Source: JANPCX01 sp966211815
Lineage (GTDB): Bacteria > Pseudomonadota > Gammaproteobacteria > Burkholderiales > Burkholderiaceae_C
Length of the DNA: 64,000 nt
Assembly (NCBI GenBank): GCA_966211815.1
Contig: CBIHOD010000013.1
Span: forward strand, 1-64,000
Direction: 5' to 3'
In this document: in pieces, positions 26,298 through 34,960 of the stretch
Position numbering within the stretch: the first letter of the stretch is position 1
Layout of the letters: every line of letters starts with the position of its first letter
Translations under genes and position numbers: made by a program
The notes under the pieces: generated by a model
The model's database searches: none
The model's input: only the letters and a program-made list of their open reading frames with translations
Told to the model about the DNA's origin: nothing

Positions 26298-27074
26298 TCA
26301 GGCCGCCTCGGGCTGGTAGTGCGGCGTCGCTCCGATGGGGTTCTCGGGAATGTGGAAACGCGGCGCCAGCGCGGCGAGCCACCGGAGCCATGCCAAGGGG
26401 ACGAAGCGCATCAAGGGGTGCAACCCGATGTGGGGGACCTGCGCCTTGACGATGGCGCCGTAATCGCAAGAGGCCTCGTGCGGGAAGTAACCCGGCACCA
26501 CGGCCACCAGTTCGGTGAAGCCCTTGCCCGCGTAGTAGCGCAGCTGCGGGTCCAGAGGCAGTCCGGAGCGCGTCGCCTGGGCATAGGACTTGGCCGACGC
26601 GCCGGGGTTCTTTTCCAGGTGGCGCCTGAGGCCCGGCATCGGCGAGCCGAGGTAGACCTCGCGGTCGCCGCGTTTGACCGCGTACAGGTAGGCGAAGGCG
26701 ATCAACTGCATCGCGGCTGCGGGGTCGACGCTCGTCAGGCTGACGCCGAAAAGCGCGCCGGTGCGCCGGTTCTTCTCGCCGTCCAGGCCGAGGTCGGCGC
26801 TTTTCGCCCAGTCGGAAGGACGGATCCAATGCTCGGCGATGGTCGGCTTGCAGAACAGCGAGGCCAGCAGCTCGCCGGTCTCCGCGCAAAAGGCGCCGCC
26901 GCACAGCAGCGGGTTGGCCCGGATGCGCGCGCGGAAGTCTTCCGCCGTGGCCGATTGCTCCTGCGTCCACTGCTTGCTTTCCAGGTCGAGCAGGGCGGGC
27001 ACGTCTCCCAGGCGCAGGAAACGCGTGGCGTAGCGGCGGCGTCGAGCCTCGTCGGTTTTCTTCGTCTTGTTCAT
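26298..27074 (-). CDS. GNAT-like acyltransferase, paralogue B
   Basis: 258 residues; close paralogue of the 2210-2971 protein along nearly its whole length. Shared blocks include RLGDVPALLDLE, AEDFRARI, GELLASLFCKPT, YLGSPMPGLRRHL, GLPLDPQLRYY and YFPHEAS. The N-terminal RxGD and the C-terminal GKGF-x-x-L-VAV suggest a GNAT fold. It starts 26 bases after the stop of the JmjC/cupin-like gene on the same strand, so the two are very likely one operon, a partnership paralogue A lacks. Substrate unknown. The ATG at 27074 (MNKTKKTDEARRRR) has no strong ribosome binding site, consistent with translational coupling. Confidence 0.65.
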   Translation of the reverse strand: MNKTKKTDEARRRRYATRFLRLGDVPALLDLESKQWTQEQSATAEDFRARIRANPLLCGGAFCAETGELLASLFCKPTIAEHWIRPSDWAKSADLGLDGEKNRRTGALFGVSLTSVDPAAAMQLIAFAYLYAVKRGDREVYLGSPMPGLRRHLEKNPGASAKSYAQATRSGLPLDPQLRYYAGKGFTELVAVVPGYFPHEASCDYGAIVKAQVPHIGLHPLMRFVPLAWLRWLAALAPRFHIPENPIGATPHYQPEAA

Positions 27075-27099
27075 GGGGGCGAAGGGGTCGGACTGGAAA

Positions 27100-27975
27100 T
27101 CAAAGTCGGTGCGCCGCGGGCATGCCGGTATGGCAGGTACAGCAGCGGCGGCCGAATGGATTGACGTCGTGAACCAGCTGGCGCGCGCCGGTGGCCAGCC
27201 AGAGGGGCCGCAACCGCGAAGCCGGCCCGAAGAAACCGCTGACGAAGACGCTGGCCCGCAGGTTGGACACCTCGTGCCACCATCCGCGGGGGACGTAGAT
27301 CGCGTCGCCCGGCGCCAGGTCGGCCTGGAAGAGCGCGCCGGCGGTGCCCGGCGCGCCGGCCAGGTCGCGCATGCCGATGCGGGCCAGGCGCGCCCACCGG
27401 TCGTACTTCCGTGAAAGCGCGCCCAGGGCCTCCACCGTGCCCGGGCGGGCCAGTTGGAAGCGCTTGGCGCCCCGCGCCAGCACGGCGAGGTTGTCGACCA
27501 AGTCGTAGTGCAAACCGGTGCGTGCGGCCGGCGGGCCGATCCAGGCACTGCGGTAGACCATTCGGCCAGGGGGGAATAGGCCGTCGGCCGGCGCGTCTCG
27601 CGCGAGCGCCGGCAGTTCCTTGAAGAGGTCGAATTCCTTGAGGTGGCCGATCGCTTCGGGGTTTGCGCTGCCGGCCGCGTCGAGCTTGGCGAGGTAGTCG
27701 GACCAGGTCGAGGTGGAAAAGACCGTCGCGCCGAGTTCGCGGTTGCCGTGGACCAGCGTGACAGGCCGGGTGCCGCCGCATGCGGCCAGGTGGGGGAAAG
27801 TCCAGCGCTCCAGCGCGGGCCAATGCCGGGCAGCGCCGCGCAACACCACTGGGCAGGGCCCGCCGACCGCGTTCTCCCACGCCCGGAAAGATTCGGGGAC
27901 GGGGAGGAACACCGCCGGTGCCCCGCCGTCCCCGACCCCGGGGCAGGGGGCCATGGCTTCAGAAAACGTCTGCAC
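27100..27975 (-). CDS. JmjC/cupin-like domain protein (putative 2-oxoglutarate hydroxylase)
   Basis: 291 residues from the GTG at 27975, which has AGGAG eight bases upstream; the ATG at 28020 lacks one. The fold is the cupin_8/JmjC type: PVVLRGAARHWPALERW near the N-terminus, the Fe ligand pair H-x-D in TGLHYDLVDNLAVL, and the distal His in VPRGWWHEV after GDAIYVP. These are the three ligands of Fe(II)/2-oxoglutarate oxygenases, so a protein or small-molecule hydroxylase is likely. The C-terminal tail ends in RRCCTCHTGMPAAHRL, a Cys/His cluster that could bind metal. First gene of an operon with GNAT-like paralogue B, divergent from the 67-residue gene at 28159. Target unknown. Confidence 0.75.
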   Translation of the reverse strand: MQTFSEAMAPCPGVGDGGAPAVFLPVPESFRAWENAVGGPCPVVLRGAARHWPALERWTFPHLAACGGTRPVTLVHGNRELGATVFSTSTWSDYLAKLDAAGSANPEAIGHLKEFDLFKELPALARDAPADGLFPPGRMVYRSAWIGPPAARTGLHYDLVDNLAVLARGAKRFQLARPGTVEALGALSRKYDRWARLARIGMRDLAGAPGTAGALFQADLAPGDAIYVPRGWWHEVSNLRASVFVSGFFGPASRLRPLWLATGARQLVHDVNPFGRRCCTCHTGMPAAHRL

Positions 27976-28158
27976 CTGGTTGACTCCTGTTTCGCACGGG
28001 TGGGAGTTTTCCGGGGCCATGTGAAACGGCGTTGACGGGTCTGTGACAGACGCGGCGCCCGCTCAGATCAGGGACACGGCGCCGCCACCATCATCATGCT
28101 GTCACCGAGGCGCTCCAACATCGCGGCCGTCCACCCCGAGTCGAAAGAGAGGTTAAAG

Positions 28159-28362
28159 ATGACAGCGCAAGCCCCACAAACCGCGCAAAGGCAGCAACAC
28201 ACTTTGCTCAAGCACCAGATCGCCCAGGAACTGGCCCATGGCGGCAAATGGCACCGGATGCCGGAGCTGCTCAACCGCATGCATGAAGCCCGGGTCGCCC
28301 TGCAGGCCAGGCGGCCTGTTCCGGACTGCCGGGGCGCCGTGGAACAGCAGCCAGCCGGCTGA
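28159..28362 (+). CDS. small Gln/His-rich protein, unknown
   Basis: A 67-residue ORF with GAGG seven bases before the ATG at 28159. The sequence is polar and helical: a Gln/Ala-rich start, then LLKHQIAQELAHGGKWHRMPELLNRMHEA, and a single Cys near the C-terminus. No family recognised. It is divergent from the JmjC-like gene, which makes it a possible partner or target, but that is speculation. A longer form from the ATG at 28096 is possible. Coding potential is plausible but unproven. Confidence 0.45.
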   Translation: MTAQAPQTAQRQQHTLLKHQIAQELAHGGKWHRMPELLNRMHEARVALQARRPVPDCRGAVEQQPAG

Positions 28363-28398
28363 AGGGCGGATGAGCGGGCGCATTGGCGCCTTCCCCCC

Positions 28399-29577
28399 TC
28401 AACCGATCAGCTTGCCCTTGGGGCTCATCATCGCCTGGCTGACGAAACGACTGCCGCGGCCTTCATTCGAATAATCGATGCGCACGCCACCCAGGTCCAC
28501 GGGCGACTTGCGCTGGAACTCGGCCAGCACCGCGGCGCGGGTGGCGCCGGCGTCCAGGCGCGCCAGGGTCTGCGCCGCGTAAAGCCCCGCCACGTAACCG
28601 GCCAGACTGACGCTGGAAGGCGCTTCGTCGTAATACTGTTTCAAACCGGCACGGTAGGCGCGCACGACTGGCGTGCTGTTGGTGTCGGGGTTGGGCACCA
28701 CCTGAGTGAAGATGAGCGGCACGCCCGCTCCCGCGCCCACCTGCTGCAGCGTGGTGGTGTCGACGTCGGACAGGCAGACCACGTAGCGCTGGAAGTTGCG
28801 CCGGCTCAGGCCCTTGGTGAACTGGGCCAGCTCAAGCGTCCCACCCAGGAACAGCAGGATGGCCGGCATCGTCGGCGGCAACCCGGCGCCGAAGCGCTCC
28901 AGGTCTTGGCCCGGCCCGGCGGTGAATTGCTGCGTGCCCAGCTGCAGCGAATGCGTCGTCTGCAGGATGCCGGGGCGCATCGAGCGGGCGAGTTCATCCG
29001 ACGCATAAACCAAACCGATGTCCTTGAACCCGACGGTAGCCAGGTTGCGCAGCGCGTGTCGGATCTGCGCATCGCGCGAAGCGAAGATGGGGAAGACCTG
29101 CGGGTCCGAATCGAAGCGGGTGTCGGCCATCCACGGCGCCACGTGCGCGATCTCCAGACCGATCTGCTTGGCCGCGTCGATGCTGTCCAGCGCGAGCCTC
29201 TCGCCCACGGTGCCGAGCAACAGCACCTGGCCCGGGTCGGCCTGCACACTGCGCAGCACCTGGCGCATCGAGGCTGCGGTGCCGTCGGTCTGCCCCGAAA
29301 CCAGCTGCGGCACGCGCACGCCGGCCTTCCAAAGCTCGGTGAAGGCCAGGCGCACGCCGGTGGAATAGTCGCGCGCCAGTTCCTGCTGCCCGGCCGAGGT
29401 GTCGAGCAACTGCACCACGCGCGACGGCCTGCCGCCCGCGGGCTTGGCGGTGGCCTGGGCCGAGGCGGCGGCCGGCGCCGCGCCGAGGCAAGCCAGCGCG
29501 GCCATGTGCGCAGAAGAAACGATGGCCCGCGAGAGTAGAAGGCGCCGGCACGGCGAGTCGGGGGTCGAAGAAGGCAT
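28399..29577 (-). CDS. ABC transporter substrate-binding protein (type I)
   Basis: A 392-residue periplasmic binding protein with a twin-Arg-containing signal region (CRRLLLSRAIV, cleavage after PAAASAQA). The mature part follows the branched-chain amino acid binding-protein fold: VVQLLDTSAGQQELARDYSTGVRLAF, LLGTVGERLALDSIDAAK, and a C-terminal GGVRIDYSNEGRGSRFV. Ligand unknown. No ABC permease genes lie beside it. It is divergent from dedA. The intervening 128 bases are GC-rich with no clear promoter. Confidence 0.8.
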   Translation of the reverse strand: MPSSTPDSPCRRLLLSRAIVSSAHMAALACLGAAPAAASAQATAKPAGGRPSRVVQLLDTSAGQQELARDYSTGVRLAFTELWKAGVRVPQLVSGQTDGTAASMRQVLRSVQADPGQVLLLGTVGERLALDSIDAAKQIGLEIAHVAPWMADTRFDSDPQVFPIFASRDAQIRHALRNLATVGFKDIGLVYASDELARSMRPGILQTTHSLQLGTQQFTAGPGQDLERFGAGLPPTMPAILLFLGGTLELAQFTKGLSRRNFQRYVVCLSDVDTTTLQQVGAGAGVPLIFTQVVPNPDTNSTPVVRAYRAGLKQYYDEAPSSVSLAGYVAGLYAAQTLARLDAGATRAAVLAEFQRKSPVDLGGVRIDYSNEGRGSRFVSQAMMSPKGKLIG

Positions 29578-29705
29578 GGGGCGGAAGAGGCAGGGGGTCT
29601 GCGCCGGATTTTCGAGAGCCCCGGCGACACGCCTGTGACAGCCCCGGGTTGCAGTGGGCCGCCGGCCCGCGGGGGCATTCCGGATGCGGCCGATAATCCG
29701 CGCCC

Positions 29706-30377
29706 ATGGAAACCATAACCTTCTTGATCGATTTCATCCTGCACGTAGACGCCCACCTGTCGGAGTTCGTGCAGGCCTACGGCGCCTGGGTCTACGCCCT
29801 GTTGTTCGCGATCATCTTCGTCGAGACCGGGCTCATCGTGATGCCATTTCTGCCGGGGGATTCGCTGCTGTTCGTCGTCGGCGCGTTGTGCGGGGCCGGC
29901 CTCATGTCGCTGCCGCTGGCCATGGCGCTGCTGGTGGCAGCCGCCGTGCTGGGCGACCAGACGAACTACAGCATCGGCCGTTACATCGGGCCCAAGGTGT
30001 TCGGCTGGAAGCAGTCGCGATGGTTCGACAAGGCGGCCTTCGACGCCGCGCACGGGTTCTACGAGAAACACGGCGGCGTCACCATCATCCTGGCGCGCTT
30101 TATGCCTTTCGTGCGCACCTTCGCGCCTTTCGTCGCGGGCGTGGCGGCGATGACGCGTTCCAAGTTCACCCTTTTCAACGTGGTGGGCGCCCTGATCTGG
30201 GTGGTGGGCCTGACGACCGCGGGTTATCTCTTCGGGAACATGCCCTGGGTGCAAAAGAACCTGGGCATGATCATCTGGGCCCTGATCCTGATTCCCGGCC
30301 TGATCGCGCTGTGGGGCGGCTGGAAGGCGAAGAAGCAGGCGCGGCAGGCCGCGGCGGCGCAAGGCGCCGGCGGCTGA
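29706..30377 (+). CDS. DedA-family membrane protein
   Basis: 223 residues. DedA proteins are inner-membrane proteins needed for envelope integrity and membrane potential; several act as lipid (undecaprenyl phosphate or phospholipid) translocases. The family signatures are present: VETGLIVMPFLPGDSLLFVVG near the N-terminus, GDQTNYSIGRYIGPKVF, and the key RFMPFVRTFAPFVAGVAAM, whose two Arg residues are essential in E. coli YqjA/YghB. Four to five hydrophobic segments and a short Lys/Arg-rich tail are seen. The response-regulator gene follows after 75 bases on the same strand. Confidence 0.9.
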   Translation: METITFLIDFILHVDAHLSEFVQAYGAWVYALLFAIIFVETGLIVMPFLPGDSLLFVVGALCGAGLMSLPLAMALLVAAAVLGDQTNYSIGRYIGPKVFGWKQSRWFDKAAFDAAHGFYEKHGGVTIILARFMPFVRTFAPFVAGVAAMTRSKFTLFNVVGALIWVVGLTTAGYLFGNMPWVQKNLGMIIWALILIPGLIALWGGWKAKKQARQAAAAQGAGG

Positions 30378-30452
30378 TCACCAGCGCCACGGGCGCTCAA
30401 GAAACGCGCAGAATGGGCGATATGCGTTGAACCCGCATCCAGGAGCCGCCCG

Positions 30453-31499
30453 ATGAAGATCGTCATCGTCGATGACAACCCGGTCAACGTCGTCGTCGTC
30501 AAGTCGCTGGTCCGGCAATTGCCCGACTGCGAGTCGGTCGAATTCACCGACCCGATGCTGGCCATCGACTGGTGCCTGGTGAACGACCCCGACCTGTTGG
30601 TGGTCGACTACATGATGCCCACCCTCGACGGACTGGCCTTCATCAAGATGTTCCGGGCCTATCCTGGCAAGGAAGAGGTCCCCATCCTGATGGTGACCGC
30701 CAGCCACGAGACGGCCATCCGCTACGAGGCGCTGACCATCGGCGCCAACGACTTCCTCACCAAGCCGATCGACCGCATCGAGTTCCTGGCGCGGTCGCGC
30801 AACATGCTGGCCCTGCGCAAAGGCCAAGTGGCCCTGGCCTACCGCGCCGACGCGCTGGCCGAAGACGTCTACCAGGCCACGCACAGCTCGGCCGAAGCGG
30901 AGCGCGACACCATGCTGCGCATGGCGCGCTGGGCCGAACGCGGCGATCCTTTCCTCGGGCAGCACCTTGAGCGCGTCTGCCACTACGCGCGGCTGATCGC
31001 CCGCCGGCTGCGGATGCCGCCCGCCGAGCAGCAGGCCTTATTCGACGCCGCGTCGCTGCACGACGTGGGCAAGCTCTTCCTGCCGGAGGCGCTGCGCTGC
31101 CACGGCGGAGTCTTCAGCGACGAGGAACGCGCGGCGATGCAGCTGCACGCCGCCCACGGCTTCGAGATGCTGCGCACCAGCCCCTCCAAGGCCCTGCGCC
31201 TGGCGGCGCTGGTCGCGCACAGCCACCACGAGCGGTTCGACGGCACCGGCTACCCGCAAGGCCTGGCGGGACGCGAGATACCGCTGGTGGGCCGCATCGT
31301 CGCCGTCGCCGACGTGTTCGACGCGCTGACCAGCGACCGGCCCCACCGGCCCGCGATCGGCGCGCAAGAAGCGCTGGAACACCTGAAGAGCCACGCGGGC
31401 CGCCATTTCGACCCCGACTGCGTCGCCGCGTTCGCGCACGACTGGAGCGAGGTGCTCGAGATACGGGAGCGGTTCGGCGACGCTGCTGTACCGGCGTGA
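30453..31499 (+). CDS. response regulator with HD-GYP cyclic di-GMP phosphodiesterase output
   Basis: 348 residues. The receiver domain (about 1-120) has the acidic pair DD at 9-10 region, phospho-acceptor Asp52 in LLVVDYMMP, and KPID with the conserved Lys. The HD-GYP domain (about 150-340) has HDVGK (His203-Asp204), HSHHERFDGTGYPQGL and VADVFDALTSDRPHR, the full set expected of an active enzyme. It would hydrolyse cyclic di-GMP when phosphorylated. No histidine kinase lies beside it, so it is an orphan regulator of the RpfG type. A repeat block follows 39 bases after the stop. Confidence 0.9.
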   Translation: MKIVIVDDNPVNVVVVKSLVRQLPDCESVEFTDPMLAIDWCLVNDPDLLVVDYMMPTLDGLAFIKMFRAYPGKEEVPILMVTASHETAIRYEALTIGANDFLTKPIDRIEFLARSRNMLALRKGQVALAYRADALAEDVYQATHSSAEAERDTMLRMARWAERGDPFLGQHLERVCHYARLIARRLRMPPAEQQALFDAASLHDVGKLFLPEALRCHGGVFSDEERAAMQLHAAHGFEMLRTSPSKALRLAALVAHSHHERFDGTGYPQGLAGREIPLVGRIVAVADVFDALTSDRPHRPAIGAQEALEHLKSHAGRHFDPDCVAAFAHDWSEVLEIRERFGDAAVPA

Positions 31500-31537
31500 C
31501 GCCGCCCGAGCTCCGGCCCGTGCAGTGACGAGGGCCC

Positions 31538-31686
31538 GTCGACAGGCTCAGGGTGAACGGGCTACTTTTCTCAGAGCGGGCGGGCCACTTTTCAGAGGGT
31601 GAACAAGCCACCTTTCCGAGGGTGAACAAGCCACTTTTCTGAGGGCGAACACGCCACTTTTTCCGTTCGCCCTGAGCCTGTCGAAG
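31538..31686. repeat. five 23-bp tandem repeats framed by inverted TTCGACAGGCTCAG palindromes
   Basis: About five imperfect direct repeats of 22-24 bp run from 31549 to 31664. Each has a G-rich first half (GAGGGTGAAC-like) and ends in CCACTTTTCT-like sequence. The outer copies merge into arms of an inverted repeat: GTCGACAGGCTCAGGG at about 31539-31553 and CCCTGAGCCTGTCGAA at about 31670-31685. The arms are the dispersed palindrome also found at 38431-38659. It looks like a palindromic element whose centre was expanded. No spacers, so not a CRISPR. Confidence 0.8.
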
Positions 31687-31771
31687 GGCCCCGGCCGCTC
31701 CCTTTCATCGAAGCTTGAGGAGGGCACCCCGGCCTTGGACAAGCCCAGCCCGAACGGCCATAGCGCACCGC

Positions 31772-33166
31772 CTACAGCTGCCGATCCCGCGCCAGCGGCG
31801 GGTTCTTCGCGAAATAGCGCTGGATGCCGGTGGACAACGCCTTCACCAGTTCGGCCTGGTAGTCGGGGTCCCTCAGCTTGGCCTCCTCCTCCGGGTTGGA
31901 GATGAAGGCCGTCTCCACCAGGATGGACGGGATGTCCGGCGCCTTGAGCACCGCGAAGCCGGCTTGTTCGACCTGGGCCTTGTGCAACCGGCCGACCTTG
32001 CCGATCTGCCCCAGCACCTCGCGGCCGACGTGAAGGCTGTCCTTGATCTGCGCGGTGGTGCTCATGTCGAGCATGGCCCGCAGCACTTCGGCGTCCTTGG
32101 CCTTGATGTTGGCGCCGCCGACGACGTCGGCCGCGTTCTCGCGGTTGGCCATCCAGCGCGCGGCGGTGCTGGTGGCGCCGCTCTGGCTGAGCGCGAACAC
32201 CGAGGCGCCGCGCGCCTGCGGCGTGAAGAAGGCGTCGGCGTGGATGGAGACGAAGAGGTCGGCCTGGACGCGCCTGGCCTTCTTCACGCGGTCCTGCAGC
32301 GGCACGAAGAAATCGGCGTCGCGGGTGAGCATGGCGCGCATGCCGGGCACGGCGTTCAGCCGCTCTTGCAGCTGCTTGGCCACCGCCAGGACCACGTCTT
32401 TCTCGCGCAGTCCGGTGGGGCCCACCGCGCCGGGGTCCTCGCCGCCGTGGCCGGGGTCGAGCGCGACCACGACCAGGCGGTTGATCTTCTGCTGAAGGGA
32501 AGGCGGCAGCGGCGTGGGTTTGGCCGTGTCCGCCGGCGGGGGCGACGGTGGCTGGCCGGCGTCCGGCGGCGCCTTGCCGCTGCCGCCGCCCTCGTTCTTC
32601 CTCATGCGGTCGATGAACTCGCCGAGCGCGTCCTGCACCGTTTGGGCCGCTTGCCGCTCGGATTGGTCTTTGTCCTGGATCAATTGCAGCAGTGGATCGG
32701 GCTCGGCCGCCGGGCGCAGGTCGAAAACGAGCCGGTGCTGGTAGGCAGCCACCGGTTCGAGCGTGAACACCTCGGGCACGATGCCCTGCTTGAGGTCGAG
32801 CACCAGGCGCACCACGCGCGGCTGGTTCTGGCCGACGCGCAGGCCGGCGATGTAAGGGTCGTCGGACTTGACCTTGCCGACCAGCTCGCGCAGCGCCGGG
32901 CTCAGCTCCAGGCCGGTGACGTCGATCACCAGGCGCGAGGGGTTCTCGGCCAGGAAGTGCCTGGCCGACAGCGCGGTGTCGCTTTCGATCGTGACCCGGG
33001 TGTAGTCGTCGGCGGGCCAGACCCGCACCGCCACGATGGTGGCGCCGAGCGCCAGCTCGGCGGCGCCCAGGCTCAGCGCCAGCGCGCCCATGCGGCGCAG
33101 CGCCTGGCGGCGCGTGGCGGCCGCGGTCAGCAAGGCCGGGGGCGGGCAGGGCGGCTGGTGGCTCAC
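31772..33166 (-). CDS. amiC: N-acetylmuramoyl-L-alanine amidase AmiC
   Basis: 464 residues. A twin-arginine-like signal region (TRRQALRRMGALALSLGAAELA) is followed by an AMIN domain (about 50-150, AVRVWPADDYTRVTIESD). After a Pro-rich linker comes the zinc Amidase_3 domain with DPGHGGEDPGA, SIHADAFF and VETAFISNPEEE, which supply the zinc ligands and catalytic Glu. It cleaves septal peptidoglycan during cell separation. The start is a GTG at 33166 that overlaps the stop of tsaE (GTGA), so the two are translationally coupled. The tsaE-amiC order is common in betaproteobacteria. Confidence 0.9.
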   Translation of the reverse strand: MSHQPPCPPPALLTAAATRRQALRRMGALALSLGAAELALGATIVAVRVWPADDYTRVTIESDTALSARHFLAENPSRLVIDVTGLELSPALRELVGKVKSDDPYIAGLRVGQNQPRVVRLVLDLKQGIVPEVFTLEPVAAYQHRLVFDLRPAAEPDPLLQLIQDKDQSERQAAQTVQDALGEFIDRMRKNEGGGSGKAPPDAGQPPSPPPADTAKPTPLPPSLQQKINRLVVVALDPGHGGEDPGAVGPTGLREKDVVLAVAKQLQERLNAVPGMRAMLTRDADFFVPLQDRVKKARRVQADLFVSIHADAFFTPQARGASVFALSQSGATSTAARWMANRENAADVVGGANIKAKDAEVLRAMLDMSTTAQIKDSLHVGREVLGQIGKVGRLHKAQVEQAGFAVLKAPDIPSILVETAFISNPEEEAKLRDPDYQAELVKALSTGIQRYFAKNPPLARDRQL

Positions 33167-33633
33167 GGCAGCAAACTCCGTCCGAGCGGCGTGCAGGCCT
33201 GCAGGCGGACTTGCCGCCGCTCGCCGCCTTGCGTGGCCAGCGCGATGTCGATCCGCAGGTCGGGCGTGGGCAGCAGGCCCTCGGCCTTGTCGGGCCATTC
33301 CACCAGCTTCAGCCCGCTGTCGGCGAAGACGTCGCGGAAACCCGCGTCCTCCCATTCCTGCGGGTCGTCGAAGCGGTAGAAGTCGAAGTGCGAGACCCGC
33401 ATCGCCGGCAGCTCGTAGCTTTCCAGCACCGAGTAGCTGGGGCTCTTGACCGTGCCGCGCACGCCCAGCGCGCGCAGCAGGTGGCGGGCGAAGGTGGTCT
33501 TGCCTGCGCCGAGGTCGCCCCGCAGTTCGACGACCGCATCGGCGAGCGCCGGGCGCACGGCCAGCTGCCGCGCCATGAGGGCGCAGGCGGCTTCGTCGGG
33601 CCAGGCGGTGTCGCGGGTTTCTAAAATCGGCAA
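33163..33633 (-). CDS. tsaE: tRNA threonylcarbamoyladenosine biosynthesis ATPase TsaE
   Basis: 156 residues from a TTG at 33633. TsaE is the ATPase that works with TsaB and TsaD to make t6A37 in ANN-decoding tRNAs. Seen: WPDEAACAL, the P-loop ELRGDLGAGKTTFARHLLRALGV, VKSPSYSVLESYE, and HFDFYRFDDPQEWEDAGF, all standard for the family. The ATG at 33576 would remove the conserved WPDEAA block, so an upstream TTG start is preferred. That places its first base next to the first base of queG on the other strand. The start remains uncertain; the gene identity is not. Confidence 0.9.
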   Translation of the reverse strand: MPILETRDTAWPDEAACALMARQLAVRPALADAVVELRGDLGAGKTTFARHLLRALGVRGTVKSPSYSVLESYELPAMRVSHFDFYRFDDPQEWEDAGFRDVFADSGLKLVEWPDKAEGLLPTPDLRIDIALATQGGERRQVRLQACTPLGRSLLP

Positions 33634-34779
33634 ATGGAACAACCTCGGGTGTTGGACGGCCAGGAAGTGCTGCGCGCATTGCGGGCTCGGGCGGCCGAGC
33701 TGGGATTTTCCCAGATTGGTGTGGCCGACGTGGACCTGAGTTCCGCGGAAGCCGGGTTGGCGCAGTGGCTGGCGCAGGGCTTCCACGGCGGCATGCACTA
33801 CATGGCGGCGCACGGCGTCAAGCGCGCCCGCCCGCAGGAGCTGGTGCCCGGCACGGTGCGGGTCATCACCGCGCGCATGAACTACCTGCCCCGCGGCGCC
33901 ACCGACGCTGCGGCCGACGGCAGCGGGGACTGGCGGGCGGTGGAATGGCGGCGCCTGGAAAGCCCGCACAGGGCGACCGTGTCGATGTATGCCCGCGGCC
34001 GCGATTACCACAAAGTGCTGCGGGCGAGGCTGCAGCAGCTCGCGACCTGGCTGGCCGGGCGGGTGGGGCCGCTGGGCTTCCGCGTCTTCACCGACTCGGC
34101 GCCGGTGCTCGAAGTCGAACTGGCCAGCCGCAGCGGCATCGGCTGGCGCGGCAAGCACACGTTGGCGCTGCATCGCGAGGCCGGCTCGATGTTCTTCCTG
34201 GGCGAGATCTACATCGACCTGCCGTTGCCGCTGACGCCGCCGGTCGAACCCCACTGCGGCAGCTGCCGGGCCTGCATCGACGTCTGCCCGACCCAGGCCA
34301 TCCTCGGACCCTACCGGCTCGACGCGCGGCGCTGCATCTCCTACCTGACGATCGAACACGACGGGCCGATCCCCCAGGCGCTGCGGCCGCTGATCGGCAA
34401 CCGCGTCTATGGCTGCGACGACTGCCAGCTCGCCTGCCCCTGGAACAAATACGCCCAGTCGGCCAGCCTGCCGGACTTCGACGTGCGCGGCCCCCTGGGC
34501 GATCCGACCCTGTTGTCGTTGTGGGCTTGGACCGAAGCGGAATTCCTCGGCCGCACCGAAGGCAGCGCGATCCGCCGCATCGGCTTCGAACGTTGGCGCC
34601 GCAACCTGGCGGTCGCCATGGGCAACGCGCTGGGCTCGGCCTTGGAGCCGGCGCAAGCCGCGGCCATCCGCCTCGCGTTGAGCGAGTCGCGCGACGCCGC
34701 CACGCCGATGGTCCGCGAGCACATCGATTGGGCCCTGTCAGAGCGTGCAGATCGACCTGGAATTGCGGGACAACCCTGA
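33634..34779 (+). CDS. queG: epoxyqueuosine reductase QueG
   Basis: 381 residues. QueG performs the last step of queuosine synthesis, reducing epoxyqueuosine in tRNA with cobalamin and two [4Fe-4S] clusters. Seen: ELGFSQIGVADVDLS at the N-terminus, FHGGMHYM, MYARGRDYHKVLR, the ferredoxin-type clusters CGSCRACIDVCPTQAI and CDDCQLACPWN, and a C-terminal helical domain. Size matches the family. It is head-to-head with tsaE with no gap if both assigned starts are right, an arrangement often seen in Burkholderiales. Confidence 0.95.
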   Translation: MEQPRVLDGQEVLRALRARAAELGFSQIGVADVDLSSAEAGLAQWLAQGFHGGMHYMAAHGVKRARPQELVPGTVRVITARMNYLPRGATDAAADGSGDWRAVEWRRLESPHRATVSMYARGRDYHKVLRARLQQLATWLAGRVGPLGFRVFTDSAPVLEVELASRSGIGWRGKHTLALHREAGSMFFLGEIYIDLPLPLTPPVEPHCGSCRACIDVCPTQAILGPYRLDARRCISYLTIEHDGPIPQALRPLIGNRVYGCDDCQLACPWNKYAQSASLPDFDVRGPLGDPTLLSLWAWTEAEFLGRTEGSAIRRIGFERWRRNLAVAMGNALGSALEPAQAAAIRLALSESRDAATPMVREHIDWALSERADRPGIAGQP

Positions 34780-34960
34780 GGGCACCGGGCTTGCCGCGCA
34801 CTTGTAATCCGGTCTCGCAGCCGGAAATGCGTAGTTCCCACAATGCCGGCCCGACGCCGGACGGCGACCATGTCCCGGTCTCGCGGTGAAAAGACCTGCT
34901 CACGACCGGGCAAGCGCCGATAACGAGTCCGCCCTCTCTCACCTGCACTGGAGTACTTGT

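Noticed and set aside
28096..28158. N-terminal extension of the 67-residue protein from ATG 28096
   Set aside because: ATG 28159 has the better ribosome binding site, although the longer form cannot be excluded.
31549..31664. Possible CRISPR array
   Set aside because: Repeats are directly adjacent without spacers and vary in sequence; no cas genes.
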